Source: CAYUYV01 sp964561475 | Lineage (GTDB): Bacteria > Pseudomonadota > Alphaproteobacteria > JAJFIK01 | DNA: 64,000 bases | Direction: 5' to 3' | Assembly (NCBI GenBank): GCA_964561475.1 | Contig: CAZLPU010000011.1 | Span: 1-64,000 of the forward strand | In this document: in pieces, positions 8,862 through 17,002 of the stretch | Layout of the letters: every line of letters begins with the position of its first letter | How positions within the stretch are numbered: the first letter of the stretch is position 1 | Program-made: the position numbers and the translations under genes | Notes under the pieces: model-generated | Databases searched by the model: none | What the model saw: only the letters and a program-made list of their open reading frames with translations | What the model was told of the DNA's origin: nothing

Positions 8862-9245
8862 ATGGCGGAGACTGAAGACAGACGCCTTTTCAAGGTCTTG
8901 ACCCAGGAGGAATGGGTCCGCTGGCAGGATCTCGCCAGCCGGGATGAGCCTTTCAACGGCGCGGCCATCGATCTGAGCGACGGATACATTCATTTCTCCA
9001 CCGCCGGTCAAGTGGAAGAAACGGTGGCTCGCCATTTCGCCGGTCAGCCGGATCTCGTTCTGGTGGCCGTGGACGGAAATGCTCTGGGTGCGTCCCTCAA
9101 ATGGGAGCCCTCCCGGGGGGGCGATCTGTTTCCCCATCTCTACACGCCCTTGTCCATGGATACGGTGTTGTGGTCCAAGCCCCTTCCGGCGAGCGCCGGC
9201 GGCGGGCACGACTTTCCCCACGGTTGGCAGGATCTGGATCGATGA
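8862..9245 (+). CDS. DUF952 domain-containing protein
   Basis: A 127-residue protein of the DUF952 family, recognised from FKVLTQEEWVRW at the start, the central DGYIHFSTAGQVEET and the C-terminal PHLYTPL and GGHDFPHGW segments. The family has conserved histidines and an ADP-ribosyltransferase-like fold, but its biochemical role is unsettled. The ATG at 8862 has GAGAGG upstream; the open frame extends 77 codons further upstream without family similarity. Its stop overlaps the pyrD start as ATGA, so translation is probably coupled to pyrD. Confidence 0.85.
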   Translation: MAETEDRRLFKVLTQEEWVRWQDLASRDEPFNGAAIDLSDGYIHFSTAGQVEETVARHFAGQPDLVLVAVDGNALGASLKWEPSRGGDLFPHLYTPLSMDTVLWSKPLPASAGGGHDFPHGWQDLDR

Positions 9246-10312
9246 GCAGTTTGTTTGGCCTTGCACGGTCGGTATTGTTTCAAATGGATGCGGAAACCGC
9301 CCACGGCATGGTGCTCAAGTCCCTGAAAACGGGGCTCGGCGGCAAGGATCGGGGCGCGCCGGATCCGATGCTGATGCAGACGGTCTTTGGGCTGACATTC
9401 CCCAATCCGGTGGGGCTCGCGGCCGGGTTCGACAAGAATGCGGAAGTGCCCGACGCCCTGTTGCGGCTGGGATTTGGGCATGTGGAATGTGGCACCATTA
9501 CCCCCCGGCCCCAGGTGGGCAATCCCAAGCCGCGTATCTTCCGGCTGGTGGAGGACCGGGCCGTGATCAATCGGCTTGGCTTCAACAATGAAGGGCTTGA
9601 GGCTGCCGCCGCCCGTCTGGAGGCGCGTCACCGGGCCGGGGCAGGGGGGATCGTGGGTGCCAATCTGGGGGCGAACAAGGACACGCAAGACAAGCCCGCG
9701 GACTATGTCACCGGGCTGAAACGGCTTTATGGGCTCGCGGATTACTTCACCGTCAATGTCTCGTCTCCGAACACCCCGGGCCTGCGCAATCTTCAGCAAA
9801 GGGATGACCTGCAAGATCTGCTGACCCGGGTTCTGGATGCCCGGGCAGCCCTCGCGGGCACAAAAACGCCCAAGCCGGTCCTTTTGAAAGTGGCTCCTGA
9901 TCTCACACCGGAGGATGTGGCGGATATCGTGGATGTCGCCGTGGGCTGCGGGGTGGATGGGCTGATCGTGTCCAACACGACGATTGCCAGACCGGAAGGC
10001 CTGAAAGGGGCCTCCGCCAGTGAGACCGGCGGCCTGTCCGGAGCGCCCCTGTTCGAGCGGTCAACGGATATGATCCGGACCTTCGCCGGTCAGGTGAAAG
10101 GGCGGATACCGATCATCGGGGTGGGCGGTGTTGCAAGCCCGGAGCAGGCCTATGCCAAGATCCGGGCCGGGGCGTCCCTTGTGCAGCTTTATACCGGCCT
10201 TGTCTATGAAGGACCGGGGCTTGTCGAGATCATCGTCAACGGCCTGCCCGGTCTGTTGAAGGCGGATGGTTTTGCTTCCGTCAGCGAGGCTGTGGGCGCG
10301 GATCTACACTGA
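9242..10312 (+). CDS. pyrD: Dihydroorotate dehydrogenase (quinone), class 2
   Basis: Oxidises dihydroorotate to orotate in pyrimidine synthesis, passing electrons to membrane quinone. Class 2 is indicated by the N-terminal helical region (residues 1-40), the catalytic Ser175 in NVSSPNTPGLRN, and the FMN-binding segments NPVGLAAGFDKNAEVPDAL, GTITPRPQVGNPKPR and IIGVGGVASPEQAY. At 356 residues it has normal length. It starts at ATG 9242, overlapping the DUF952 stop by four bases. Its 3' end overlaps the convergent MATE gene by 32 bp, so the two transcripts are complementary at their ends. Confidence 0.97.
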   Translation: MSSLFGLARSVLFQMDAETAHGMVLKSLKTGLGGKDRGAPDPMLMQTVFGLTFPNPVGLAAGFDKNAEVPDALLRLGFGHVECGTITPRPQVGNPKPRIFRLVEDRAVINRLGFNNEGLEAAAARLEARHRAGAGGIVGANLGANKDTQDKPADYVTGLKRLYGLADYFTVNVSSPNTPGLRNLQQRDDLQDLLTRVLDARAALAGTKTPKPVLLKVAPDLTPEDVADIVDVAVGCGVDGLIVSNTTIARPEGLKGASASETGGLSGAPLFERSTDMIRTFAGQVKGRIPIIGVGGVASPEQAYAKIRAGASLVQLYTGLVYEGPGLVEIIVNGLPGLLKADGFASVSEAVGADLH

Positions 10313-11681
10313 GCCGCAGCCCTGGGAGCCACAGACTCAGGGTAAGCCCCCGGAGCAGGAAGAAGGCCAGAAACGCGATCCACAGGCCCGTGTTACCGGT
10401 TTCGCTGAGCAGCACCGTGAGGGCCAGGAAGATCAGGGTCGAGATCAGCATGCTGTTGCGCATGGCCTTGGTCCTCGTGGCGCCCACGAAAATTCCGTCA
10501 AGCTGGAAGGCCCACACCCCCAGAACCGGATGGAGGGCCGCGAAGGGCAGGAAGGCGATGGCCGCCGCCCGGACGTCCTCGATATCCGTCAGTCCCCGAA
10601 TGGCCAGGGGACCGAGGGCGAACAGCAGGACTGTGAGCAGGAGGGACGTGGCCACCGCCAGTTCGGTGGAGTGGCGCACCGCCCGGTCGAACTGGTCCCG
10701 GTTGCCGCGGCCCAGGGCCCGGCCTACCAGGCTTTCCGCCGCAATCGCCCAGCCATCGAGAAAATAGGAACTGAAGGCCAGGAACTGAAGCAGCACATGG
10801 TTGGCTGCGAGTTGGGTGGTGCCCAACTGGCCGCTCTGGGCGGTAAACCAGGCGAAAGAAAGCATCAAAAGCCAAGTGCGGATCAGAATATCGCCATTCA
10901 CGGCGAAGGTGCGCAGGAGGGCGTCCGGGCGCAGGATCTGGCCCCAGGTGACGGATTGGCGTGGCTGATCCGCCTGGGCGAGGGCGCCGGAATCGTCGGT
11001 GCGGGATCCTCCGCCTTCGGAGCGCAAGGCTCTGCGGATCATCCAGAGACCCAGGCCCACGGTCAGCCATTCCGCGATCAGGGTGCCCAGGGCCACGCCG
11101 GCCACGTCCAGATCGAAAACCAGCACCAGGAGCAGGTTCAGGGCGATATTGGTCAGATGCAGGAACAATTGCAGGACCAGGACCGGGCGGCTGTCCTGGG
11201 CGCCGATGAACCAGCCCAGAATGGCGAATTGCGCCAATGCCGCCGGTGCCGACCAGATGCGGATGGCAAAATAGGTGGCGGCGAGATCAGAGGTCTCCGG
11301 ATCGGCTGCGAACAAGGGCAGGGCAAAACGCTGGATCAGGGGCTGAAGCGCCAGAAGCAAGGCCGCAAGACCCAGAGCGATGAGCAGGGCGCGGGCCAGG
11401 GCCGCGCGCAGTTCCGCTCTGTCACCGGCACCGAACGCCTGGGAGACAAGGCCGGTGGTTCCCATACGCAGGAAATTGAAGCCTGTGTAAAGGAAGGAAA
11501 ACAGCACGGACCCGATGGCAATGGCCGCGAGGCTCGAGGCGGTGCCCACATTGCCGATTACCGCCGTATCGCTGAGGCCAAGCAGGGGCACAGCCAGATT
11601 GGACACCATGATGGGCCAGGCCAGCCGCCAGACTTCCGCGCGGTTGATGGGTGTGGGGCTGGCCTCGGGTTTCGCTTGCAT
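10281..11681 (-). CDS. MATE family efflux transporter (DinF-like)
   Basis: A 466-residue polytopic inner-membrane protein of the multidrug and toxin extrusion family, expected to export organic cations in exchange for H+ or Na+. About twelve membrane segments are arranged as two related halves: the first opens with LAWPIMVSNLAVPLLGLSD and TAVIGNVG, the second with an equivalent block after the polar loop at about 230-250. The ATG at 11681 places the conserved first helix near residue 20; the open frame upstream lacks homology. It is divergent from the HDAC-like gene (84 bp gap) and overlaps pyrD at its 3' end. The substrate is unknown. Confidence 0.9.
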   Translation of the reverse strand: MQAKPEASPTPINRAEVWRLAWPIMVSNLAVPLLGLSDTAVIGNVGTASSLAAIAIGSVLFSFLYTGFNFLRMGTTGLVSQAFGAGDRAELRAALARALLIALGLAALLLALQPLIQRFALPLFAADPETSDLAATYFAIRIWSAPAALAQFAILGWFIGAQDSRPVLVLQLFLHLTNIALNLLLVLVFDLDVAGVALGTLIAEWLTVGLGLWMIRRALRSEGGGSRTDDSGALAQADQPRQSVTWGQILRPDALLRTFAVNGDILIRTWLLMLSFAWFTAQSGQLGTTQLAANHVLLQFLAFSSYFLDGWAIAAESLVGRALGRGNRDQFDRAVRHSTELAVATSLLLTVLLFALGPLAIRGLTDIEDVRAAAIAFLPFAALHPVLGVWAFQLDGIFVGATRTKAMRNSMLISTLIFLALTVLLSETGNTGLWIAFLAFFLLRGLTLSLWLPGLRLSVDPRPQPR

Positions 11682-11765
11682 TGCCGGGTTTCCTGGATTG
11701 GCTGTGACGCTTTGGACGGGGATTGGCGCTTGGCGCAGGGCTCGGAAATGGGCACTCTTGGTCCC

Positions 11766-12683
11766 ATGAAAGCGCAACTGCCCATCACTCACCACCCGGA
11801 TTATGTCGCAAATCTGCCCGACGGCCACCGGTTTCCCATGGCCAAGTTCGGCCGCCTTCGGGATGTGCTGGTCGAGGACGGCCTTGCGGGCGCGGGTGCA
11901 TTTCTGGTGCCCGAGCCCATGCCCCGGGAGTGGCTCTACCTCGCCCATGACCGGGCCTATGTGGATGCGGTTCTGGATGGCGGGCTCGACCGGGCCGCCG
12001 AACGGCGGATCGGCCTGCCGGTGACGGAACGGGTGGGCCGGCGGTCCCGGCTGGCCAGTGGTGGAACCTTGCTGTGTGCCCGGATCGCACTGGAACGGGG
12101 CCTTGCGTGCAACACCGCCGGTGGCAGTCATCATGCCGCAAAAGGACACGGAGCAGGCTTCAGCGTGTTCAACGATGTAGCCATCGCCGCCCATGTGCTG
12201 CTGGCTGAAGGCCGGGTCGGGCGGGTTCTGGTGGTGGACCTGGATGTTCACCAGGGGGACGGTACGGCGGACATCTTCCGGGACGATATGCGGGTCTTCA
12301 CGTTTTCAATGCATGGCGAGAAGAACTTTCCCGTCCGCAAGCAGAAGAGTGATCTGGATATCGGGCTGGAGGACAACCTGGGAGATGAGGCCTATCTGGA
12401 AGTGCTGGCTGACCATCTGGAGCCGATGCTGGGCCATGTCGGCCCGGATCTGGTGTTCTACAATGCAGGCGTTGATCCCCATAAGGATGACCGGCTGGGC
12501 CGCCTGTCCCTGACCGATGAAGGGTTGGCACGCCGGGACCGGATGGTGCTGGAGGCCTGCATCCGCCGGGGCGTTCCGGTCGTGGGTGTTATTGGCGGGG
12601 GATACTCCAAGGATATCGATGCCCTCGCCCGGCGCCATGCCATCCTGCACCATACGGCAGCCAGGCTCCTGATCCGGGCATAA
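11766..12683 (+). CDS. Histone deacetylase family protein (acetoin utilisation/AcuC-like)
   Basis: A 305-residue zinc hydrolase of the arginase/deacetylase fold. The catalytic His pair is in GGSHH (119-123). The zinc ligands are Asp160 and His162 in VDLDVHQGDG, and Asp237 in NAGVDPH. Substrates of bacterial members include acetylated lysine, acetylpolyamines and other N-acyl groups; which applies here cannot be told. The start ATG at 11766 precedes the family's ITHHPDYVANLPDGHRFPM segment. It is monocistronic or followed by the CDGSH gene 89 bp downstream, and divergent from the MATE gene. Confidence 0.93.
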   Translation: MKAQLPITHHPDYVANLPDGHRFPMAKFGRLRDVLVEDGLAGAGAFLVPEPMPREWLYLAHDRAYVDAVLDGGLDRAAERRIGLPVTERVGRRSRLASGGTLLCARIALERGLACNTAGGSHHAAKGHGAGFSVFNDVAIAAHVLLAEGRVGRVLVVDLDVHQGDGTADIFRDDMRVFTFSMHGEKNFPVRKQKSDLDIGLEDNLGDEAYLEVLADHLEPMLGHVGPDLVFYNAGVDPHKDDRLGRLSLTDEGLARRDRMVLEACIRRGVPVVGVIGGGYSKDIDALARRHAILHHTAARLLIRA

Positions 12684-12772
12684 GACGTGGTCTTGAGCAC
12701 GGGAGCCGGGCTGGTAGGCTCTGTGGATTGGTTTCCCGACGCGACTTTGACCCTGGAAGGAGAGGCTGCCCC

Positions 12773-13021
12773 ATGTCCGAACCGAAAATTGCCGGCACTG
12801 CGCCCATTCCCGTCGAAGTGGAGGCGGGCAAGACCTATTTCTGGTGCAGTTGCGGTCAATCCGCCAATCAGCCGTTCTGCGACGGGTCCCACAAAGGTAC
12901 GGATTTCGTACCCCTCGCCTACACGGCGGAAGAAAGCGGCAAGCGCTTTTTCTGCACCTGCAAGCGCACTGCAAATCCGGGCTTTTGCGACGGCAGCCAC
13001 AGCAAGCTTGATAATGCGTAA
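12773..13021 (+). CDS. CDGSH iron-sulfur domain protein
   Basis: An 82-residue protein carrying two complete CDGSH motifs: Cys25, Cys27, Cys36, His40 and Cys61, Cys63, Cys72, His76. Each motif ligates a [2Fe-2S] cluster by three cysteines and one histidine. The tandem arrangement resembles mitoNEET-type double-CDGSH bacterial proteins, which are linked to redox or iron-sulfur transfer. GGAAGGAGAGG sits just upstream of the ATG. It is preceded by the HDAC-like gene on the same strand and converges with the alpha/beta hydrolase gene. Confidence 0.95.
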   Translation: MSEPKIAGTAPIPVEVEAGKTYFWCSCGQSANQPFCDGSHKGTDFVPLAYTAEESGKRFFCTCKRTANPGFCDGSHSKLDNA

Positions 13022-13109
13022 CAACGCGTATTTGTCCCGCGGGAACGCTGATTTGGCAGGCTGAGGACGTTTGCTGCGATGGTGCCTGAGCGGGAACGGG
13101 CTTTGTGTC

Positions 13110-13994
13110 TTACGCCGTCAGGAAGGTGGTCATTTCCTGGGCGATGCGGGGGACCATGGCCTGGGGGAGGTCGTGCCCCCAGTCTTCGATCACCACGAGT
13201 TTCGAGCCGGGTACCCGGCGGGCGGCATCCTCTCCGCAGCCCAGGGGGAGGAGAGGGTCGATGCGGCCATGGAGCAGAAGCATGGGTGTTGCGACCGTGG
13301 ACAGAAGATCGTGCCAGCGGGGTGTGGCCTGGATCGCGGCGAACTGGCGGGCCACGCCGGCGGGATCGTAGGACCGGTCGAAGGCTGCCCCCGCCAGTTC
13401 CGTCAGGCGTTCGTCCGTGTCCCGAATACCGGGGGCCGAGCCGATGATATGACGGCTCTTGACCGCCAGTTCCACGACCGCCTCCCGGCTGTCATTGTCC
13501 GGCCGGGCCAGAAGCATCTGCTGGGCTTCCGGCGTTGCGGAGGGCAGGCCAGGGGCGCCGGACGTGGTCATGATGGGCACTGCCTTGAGCACCCGGTCCG
13601 GATGCTGAACAACGGTGATCTGGGTGATCATGCCGCCCATGGAGGCCCCTGCCACATGGGCCTTCTTGATCTCCAGGGCGTCCATTAATCCGATAACGTC
13701 CCGGGCCATGTCTTCCATGGTGTAGGCGACGGCGGGCATTGCACCGGCCTGAAGCGCCGTGAAGAGGGCACCAAAATCCGGGACACCGAACTGGTCGAAA
13801 CGCTCGCTTAAGCCCACGTCCCGGTTGTCGAACCGGATCACGCGGAGGTCGGCGGCCACCAGACGGTCAACCAGGTCCTGGGGCCAGTCGATCAGTTGGC
13901 GGCTGAACCCGGAGATCAGGATCAGGGCTGGATGGGCGGGATTGCCGTGGGATTCATATTCGATGCGAATGCCGTTGGCCTTGATCTGAGCCAT
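13110..13994 (-). CDS. Alpha/beta fold hydrolase
   Basis: A 294-residue serine hydrolase. The nucleophile elbow is GASMGG with Ser118; a probable catalytic acid is in GRIDPLLPLG and the histidine in EDWGHDLP near the C-terminus. The oxyanion-loop segment SGFSRQLIDWPQ and RVIRFDNRDVGLSER are typical of the epoxide hydrolase/haloperoxidase-like branch. The ATG at 13994 is preceded by AGGGGAG and was chosen over an in-frame upstream start at 14027. The substrate is unknown and no partner genes are adjacent. Confidence 0.88.
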   Translation of the reverse strand: MAQIKANGIRIEYESHGNPAHPALILISGFSRQLIDWPQDLVDRLVAADLRVIRFDNRDVGLSERFDQFGVPDFGALFTALQAGAMPAVAYTMEDMARDVIGLMDALEIKKAHVAGASMGGMITQITVVQHPDRVLKAVPIMTTSGAPGLPSATPEAQQMLLARPDNDSREAVVELAVKSRHIIGSAPGIRDTDERLTELAGAAFDRSYDPAGVARQFAAIQATPRWHDLLSTVATPMLLLHGRIDPLLPLGCGEDAARRVPGSKLVVIEDWGHDLPQAMVPRIAQEMTTFLTA

Positions 13995-14109
13995 GATTTT
14001 CTTCTCCCCTGGCGCCTGTCCTACCATCCCCGTGATGCGGTGTTGTGGCGGAGTCTAGCAAGGACATCCCGAATGGGCCAAGACTGTTGAACCGGCTTTC
14101 GGGCCAGCG

Positions 14110-14250
14110 TCAGCGTTCCTTGGTCCGGGTGCTCGCGCAGCGCTTGGAGCAGTATTTGACCTGCTCCCAGTCCCGCTCCCATTTTTTGCGCCAGGTGAAG
14201 GGACGCCCGCAGGTGGCGCAGATTTTGGTCGGCAACTGGGACTTTTTCAT
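14110..14250 (-). CDS. DUF2256 domain small zinc-ribbon-like protein coupled to photolyase
   Basis: A 46-residue basic protein beginning MKKSQLPTKICATCGRPF and continuing with TWRKKWERDWEQVKYCSKRC. The CxxC (Cys11, Cys14) and the later CSKRC (Cys34, Cys38) make a four-cysteine metal-binding pattern characteristic of DUF2256. Genes of this family are commonly found beside photolyase/cryptochrome genes. Here the start overlaps the photolyase stop as ATGA, which implies translational coupling. The role is unknown; a small metal- or nucleic-acid-binding partner of the photolyase is an inference. Confidence 0.88.
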   Translation of the reverse strand: MKKSQLPTKICATCGRPFTWRKKWERDWEQVKYCSKRCASTRTKER

Positions 14251-15839
14251 CCGGTCTCTCCGTCGAGAGACAAAGACATCTGACCTTCATCCGCTTTCTT
14301 GCGGGTCCTCGTCCGGCTCTTGGCGGCCCGGCGGCGGTCGCTCACCTGGGACAGGCCGCTTTTCCGGCTGCCGTGCTTGGACTGGATGGCATCCGCCTGA
14401 GCCCTGAAGCCCTCGGTCCGCCGGGCGGCATAGACCTTTTCCTTGGCCTCCCGGGCGGCCTTGACCGGGTCGATGATCGGCGCGGGGTAGGTCTCATCCA
14501 GGTGCAGGCCGCTCGCCTTGCGGTCACCGGCGGGCATTTTCCAGGGCTCGTGAATGTACTTGTCCGGCACGCCTTCCAGGACTGGGATCCACCGGCGGAT
14601 GAACTGCCCCTCCGGATCATGATCCTTGCCCTGCTTGACCGGATTATAGATGCGGATGGTGTTGATGCCCGTGGTGCCCGACTGCATCTGGGTCTGGGAC
14701 CAGTGGATGCCCGGCTCGAAATCCGTGAACAGACGGCCCAGTTCCAGGCCGGTTTCCCGCCAGTGCAGCCAGAGGTGATAGGAGGCCACGCTCATGACCA
14801 TGGCCCGCATACGGAAATTCAGATAGCCGGTGGTGTTCAGCGCGCGCATGCAGGCATCGAGGAAGGGCAGGCCGGTTTCGCCCTTCCGCCAGGCCTCGAA
14901 GCGGGCGGCATCGAATTCGCCTTCGCGCATGCCGTCATAACCCCGGTGCAGGTTGCGGTGCTCGATCTCCGGCTCGTCTTCAAGTTTCTGCATGAAATGG
15001 CAGTGCCAGTGCAGGCGCCCGATGAAACTGTCGATGGACTGGCGCCAGGGCAGGGTATCCGGTGCGCCCATGGCGTGGAGTTCTTCCAACCGTTCCCGGG
15101 CCTTCTGATAGGCCTCGCGGATGGAAACGGTGCCCCAGGCAAGATGGGGGCTCAGGCGGGAACAGGCGGTGAAGGCGGTGTTCGGGCTCGACATGGCCTT
15201 GCGGTAGTCGCGGCCCCGTTCGTGAAGGAACGAGTGCAGACAATCCAGGCCCGCCTCGCGTCCCCCCGCCTGACGCTCCGGGCAGGGATCGGGATCAAGG
15301 CCGAGGTCGTCCGCATCGGGAATGGGGCCGGGCTCAAGACCGCCCAAAGGGGCAAGCCGGGGCGGGGTCAGGCGGGCGCCGGCCATTTGCCGGTCCCATT
15401 TGCCTGCCCAGCCATTTCGGCTTTTCAGACAGCGGATCACTCCGGTCTGGCGCAGCTCATGCCAAGCCACCCCATGGGCCTTCGCCCAGCGTTTGACCGC
15501 CTTGTCCCGCTCATAGGTCCAAAGCTGCCCGGTTTCCTCATGGGACCAGATGCTCGCGGCACCCTGCTGGCGCAGGGTTTCGAGAACATCAATGGCATTC
15601 CCGGTGCGGATGATCAACGGCTGACCCAGGCTGGCCAGATCCCTGCGCAACTCTGCAAGGGCTTCAGCAATGAAGGCCCATTGTCTGCGGGAATGTTCCG
15701 GCTGGGCCCATAGATCCGGCTCCACAATGTAGAGAGGGAGCACCGGTCCGACTTCGGCTGCGGCGCTCAAGGCCGGATGATCGTGGACCCGCAGATCCCG
15801 CTTGAACCAGACGATGTGAAACGATGTGTTTTCCGCCAT
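14247..15839 (-). CDS. Cryptochrome/deoxyribodipyrimidine photolyase family protein
   Basis: A 530-residue flavoprotein with an N-terminal photolyase alpha/beta domain (IVWFKRDLRVHDHPAL, residues 8-23) and a C-terminal helical FAD-binding domain. FAD-domain landmarks include LSPHLAWGTVS, RLHWHCHFMQKLEDEP, the TGYLNFRMRAMVMS segment and HWSQTQMQSGTTGIN. Family members repair UV-induced pyrimidine dimers or act as blue-light sensors. The HWHCHFMQ segment and the following architecture differ from the classical E. coli class I enzyme, so the precise subclass and repair activity are uncertain. Arg/Lys-rich residues occupy the C-terminal 40 positions. It forms a coupled pair with the DUF2256 gene. 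Confidence 0.92.
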   Translation of the reverse strand: MAENTSFHIVWFKRDLRVHDHPALSAAAEVGPVLPLYIVEPDLWAQPEHSRRQWAFIAEALAELRRDLASLGQPLIIRTGNAIDVLETLRQQGAASIWSHEETGQLWTYERDKAVKRWAKAHGVAWHELRQTGVIRCLKSRNGWAGKWDRQMAGARLTPPRLAPLGGLEPGPIPDADDLGLDPDPCPERQAGGREAGLDCLHSFLHERGRDYRKAMSSPNTAFTACSRLSPHLAWGTVSIREAYQKARERLEELHAMGAPDTLPWRQSIDSFIGRLHWHCHFMQKLEDEPEIEHRNLHRGYDGMREGEFDAARFEAWRKGETGLPFLDACMRALNTTGYLNFRMRAMVMSVASYHLWLHWRETGLELGRLFTDFEPGIHWSQTQMQSGTTGINTIRIYNPVKQGKDHDPEGQFIRRWIPVLEGVPDKYIHEPWKMPAGDRKASGLHLDETYPAPIIDPVKAAREAKEKVYAARRTEGFRAQADAIQSKHGSRKSGLSQVSDRRRAAKSRTRTRKKADEGQMSLSLDGETG

Positions 15840-15894
15840 GGGGGCCTTATGTCAGTGATCGTGGTCTTAATGCTCAACAAGAAAGGTGGTCCGA

Positions 15895-16911
15895 ATGACG
15901 TCCGTGGCAATTGTGGGAGCGGGGCCTGCGGGTCTTGCGTGCTGGAGTGTGCTTGCCGCTGCGGGGATCAAGGCGGATCTGTTCGACAAGGGCAGGGGGC
16001 CTGGGGGGCGCGCCTCAACCCGCAGGGGAGAGAGCGGGGCGCAATTCGATCATGGCCTGCAATACATCCGCACGCAGGATCCATCCTTTCAAAGCCAGAT
16101 CGATCTCTGGGTCAGCGAAGGGCGGCTCGCGCCCTGGTCCGGCCGGTTTGGTCGGGTGACCCGGTCCGGCTTCGAAATGGACCAGGACGGCCCCCAGCGG
16201 TTCGTGGGTGTGCCGAAAATGAATGAGTTGCTCAAGCCGGATACGGGTCCGGACGCAGGCAATGTCCAGTTCGGGGTGCAGATTGCAGAGGTGACAGGTG
16301 GGCCCGGTGACTGGATCCTGACCGATGACGCAGGCCAGACCTATGGCCCCTATGCAAAGGTGGCGATTGGTGTGCCCGCGCCCCAGGCGGTTGCCATGCT
16401 GGCACCGGCGTCGGACCTGCAATTGCGCGCATCCGCCGCCGTTTATGCGCCCTGCTGGACCTTGATGGTGGCCCTGGAGACGCGGCTCGACCTGCCATTC
16501 GATGGTGCCGTGGTGGAGGGATCGCCCGTGTCCTGGCTGGCCCGGGACAGCGCTAAACCCGGGCGGAATGCCGGCGGGGAGACGGGGCTTGAATGCTGGG
16601 TGGCCCAGGCCAGTGCCGACTGGTCCAGGGAGCATCTGGAGATGGACCGGGAAGAGGCCTGTGACGCTCTGCTCGGTGCATTTGCAGAGCTGGCGAAGAC
16701 CCTTGGCATCGGCGGCGCGATCACACCGGTGATCCGGGCCGCCCATCGCTGGCGTTATGCGAATGTCGAGGTGCCCGCCGGGAGCCCTTGCCTGTGGGAC
16801 GGGGCTTTGGGTCTGGGTGCCTGCGGCGACTGGTGTCTCGGCCCCCGGGTGGAGGCGGCCTGGACCTCCGGGCGCAGCCTTGGCCAAACCATCGCAGACG
16901 CCGGGCCTTGA
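15895..16911 (+). CDS. FAD-dependent NAD(P)-binding oxidoreductase (renalase-like)
   Basis: A 338-residue flavoprotein. The N-terminal dinucleotide-binding motif is IVGAGPAGLACWSVL (5-19), followed by FDKGRGPGGRASTRR, the second FAD-contact motif of the renalase/amine oxidase-like group, and FDHGLQYI. The C-terminal GLGACGDWCLGPRVEAAWTS matches the usual third FAD-binding segment (GDW..G.rVE.A..SG). The substrate is not evident. Start ATG 15895 has AAAGGTGG upstream. It is divergent from the photolyase gene with a 55-bp gap, so the promoters are shared. Confidence 0.88.
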   Translation: MTSVAIVGAGPAGLACWSVLAAAGIKADLFDKGRGPGGRASTRRGESGAQFDHGLQYIRTQDPSFQSQIDLWVSEGRLAPWSGRFGRVTRSGFEMDQDGPQRFVGVPKMNELLKPDTGPDAGNVQFGVQIAEVTGGPGDWILTDDAGQTYGPYAKVAIGVPAPQAVAMLAPASDLQLRASAAVYAPCWTLMVALETRLDLPFDGAVVEGSPVSWLARDSAKPGRNAGGETGLECWVAQASADWSREHLEMDREEACDALLGAFAELAKTLGIGGAITPVIRAAHRWRYANVEVPAGSPCLWDGALGLGACGDWCLGPRVEAAWTSGRSLGQTIADAGP

Positions 16912-17002
16912 TTGGATTGTCCAGGACATGGACATGGGCATAAGGAGGGGCATGGGCACGCCATGCCCCGGTTAATGCGGCCCTTACAGCGTCCGGCTTA
17001 CC

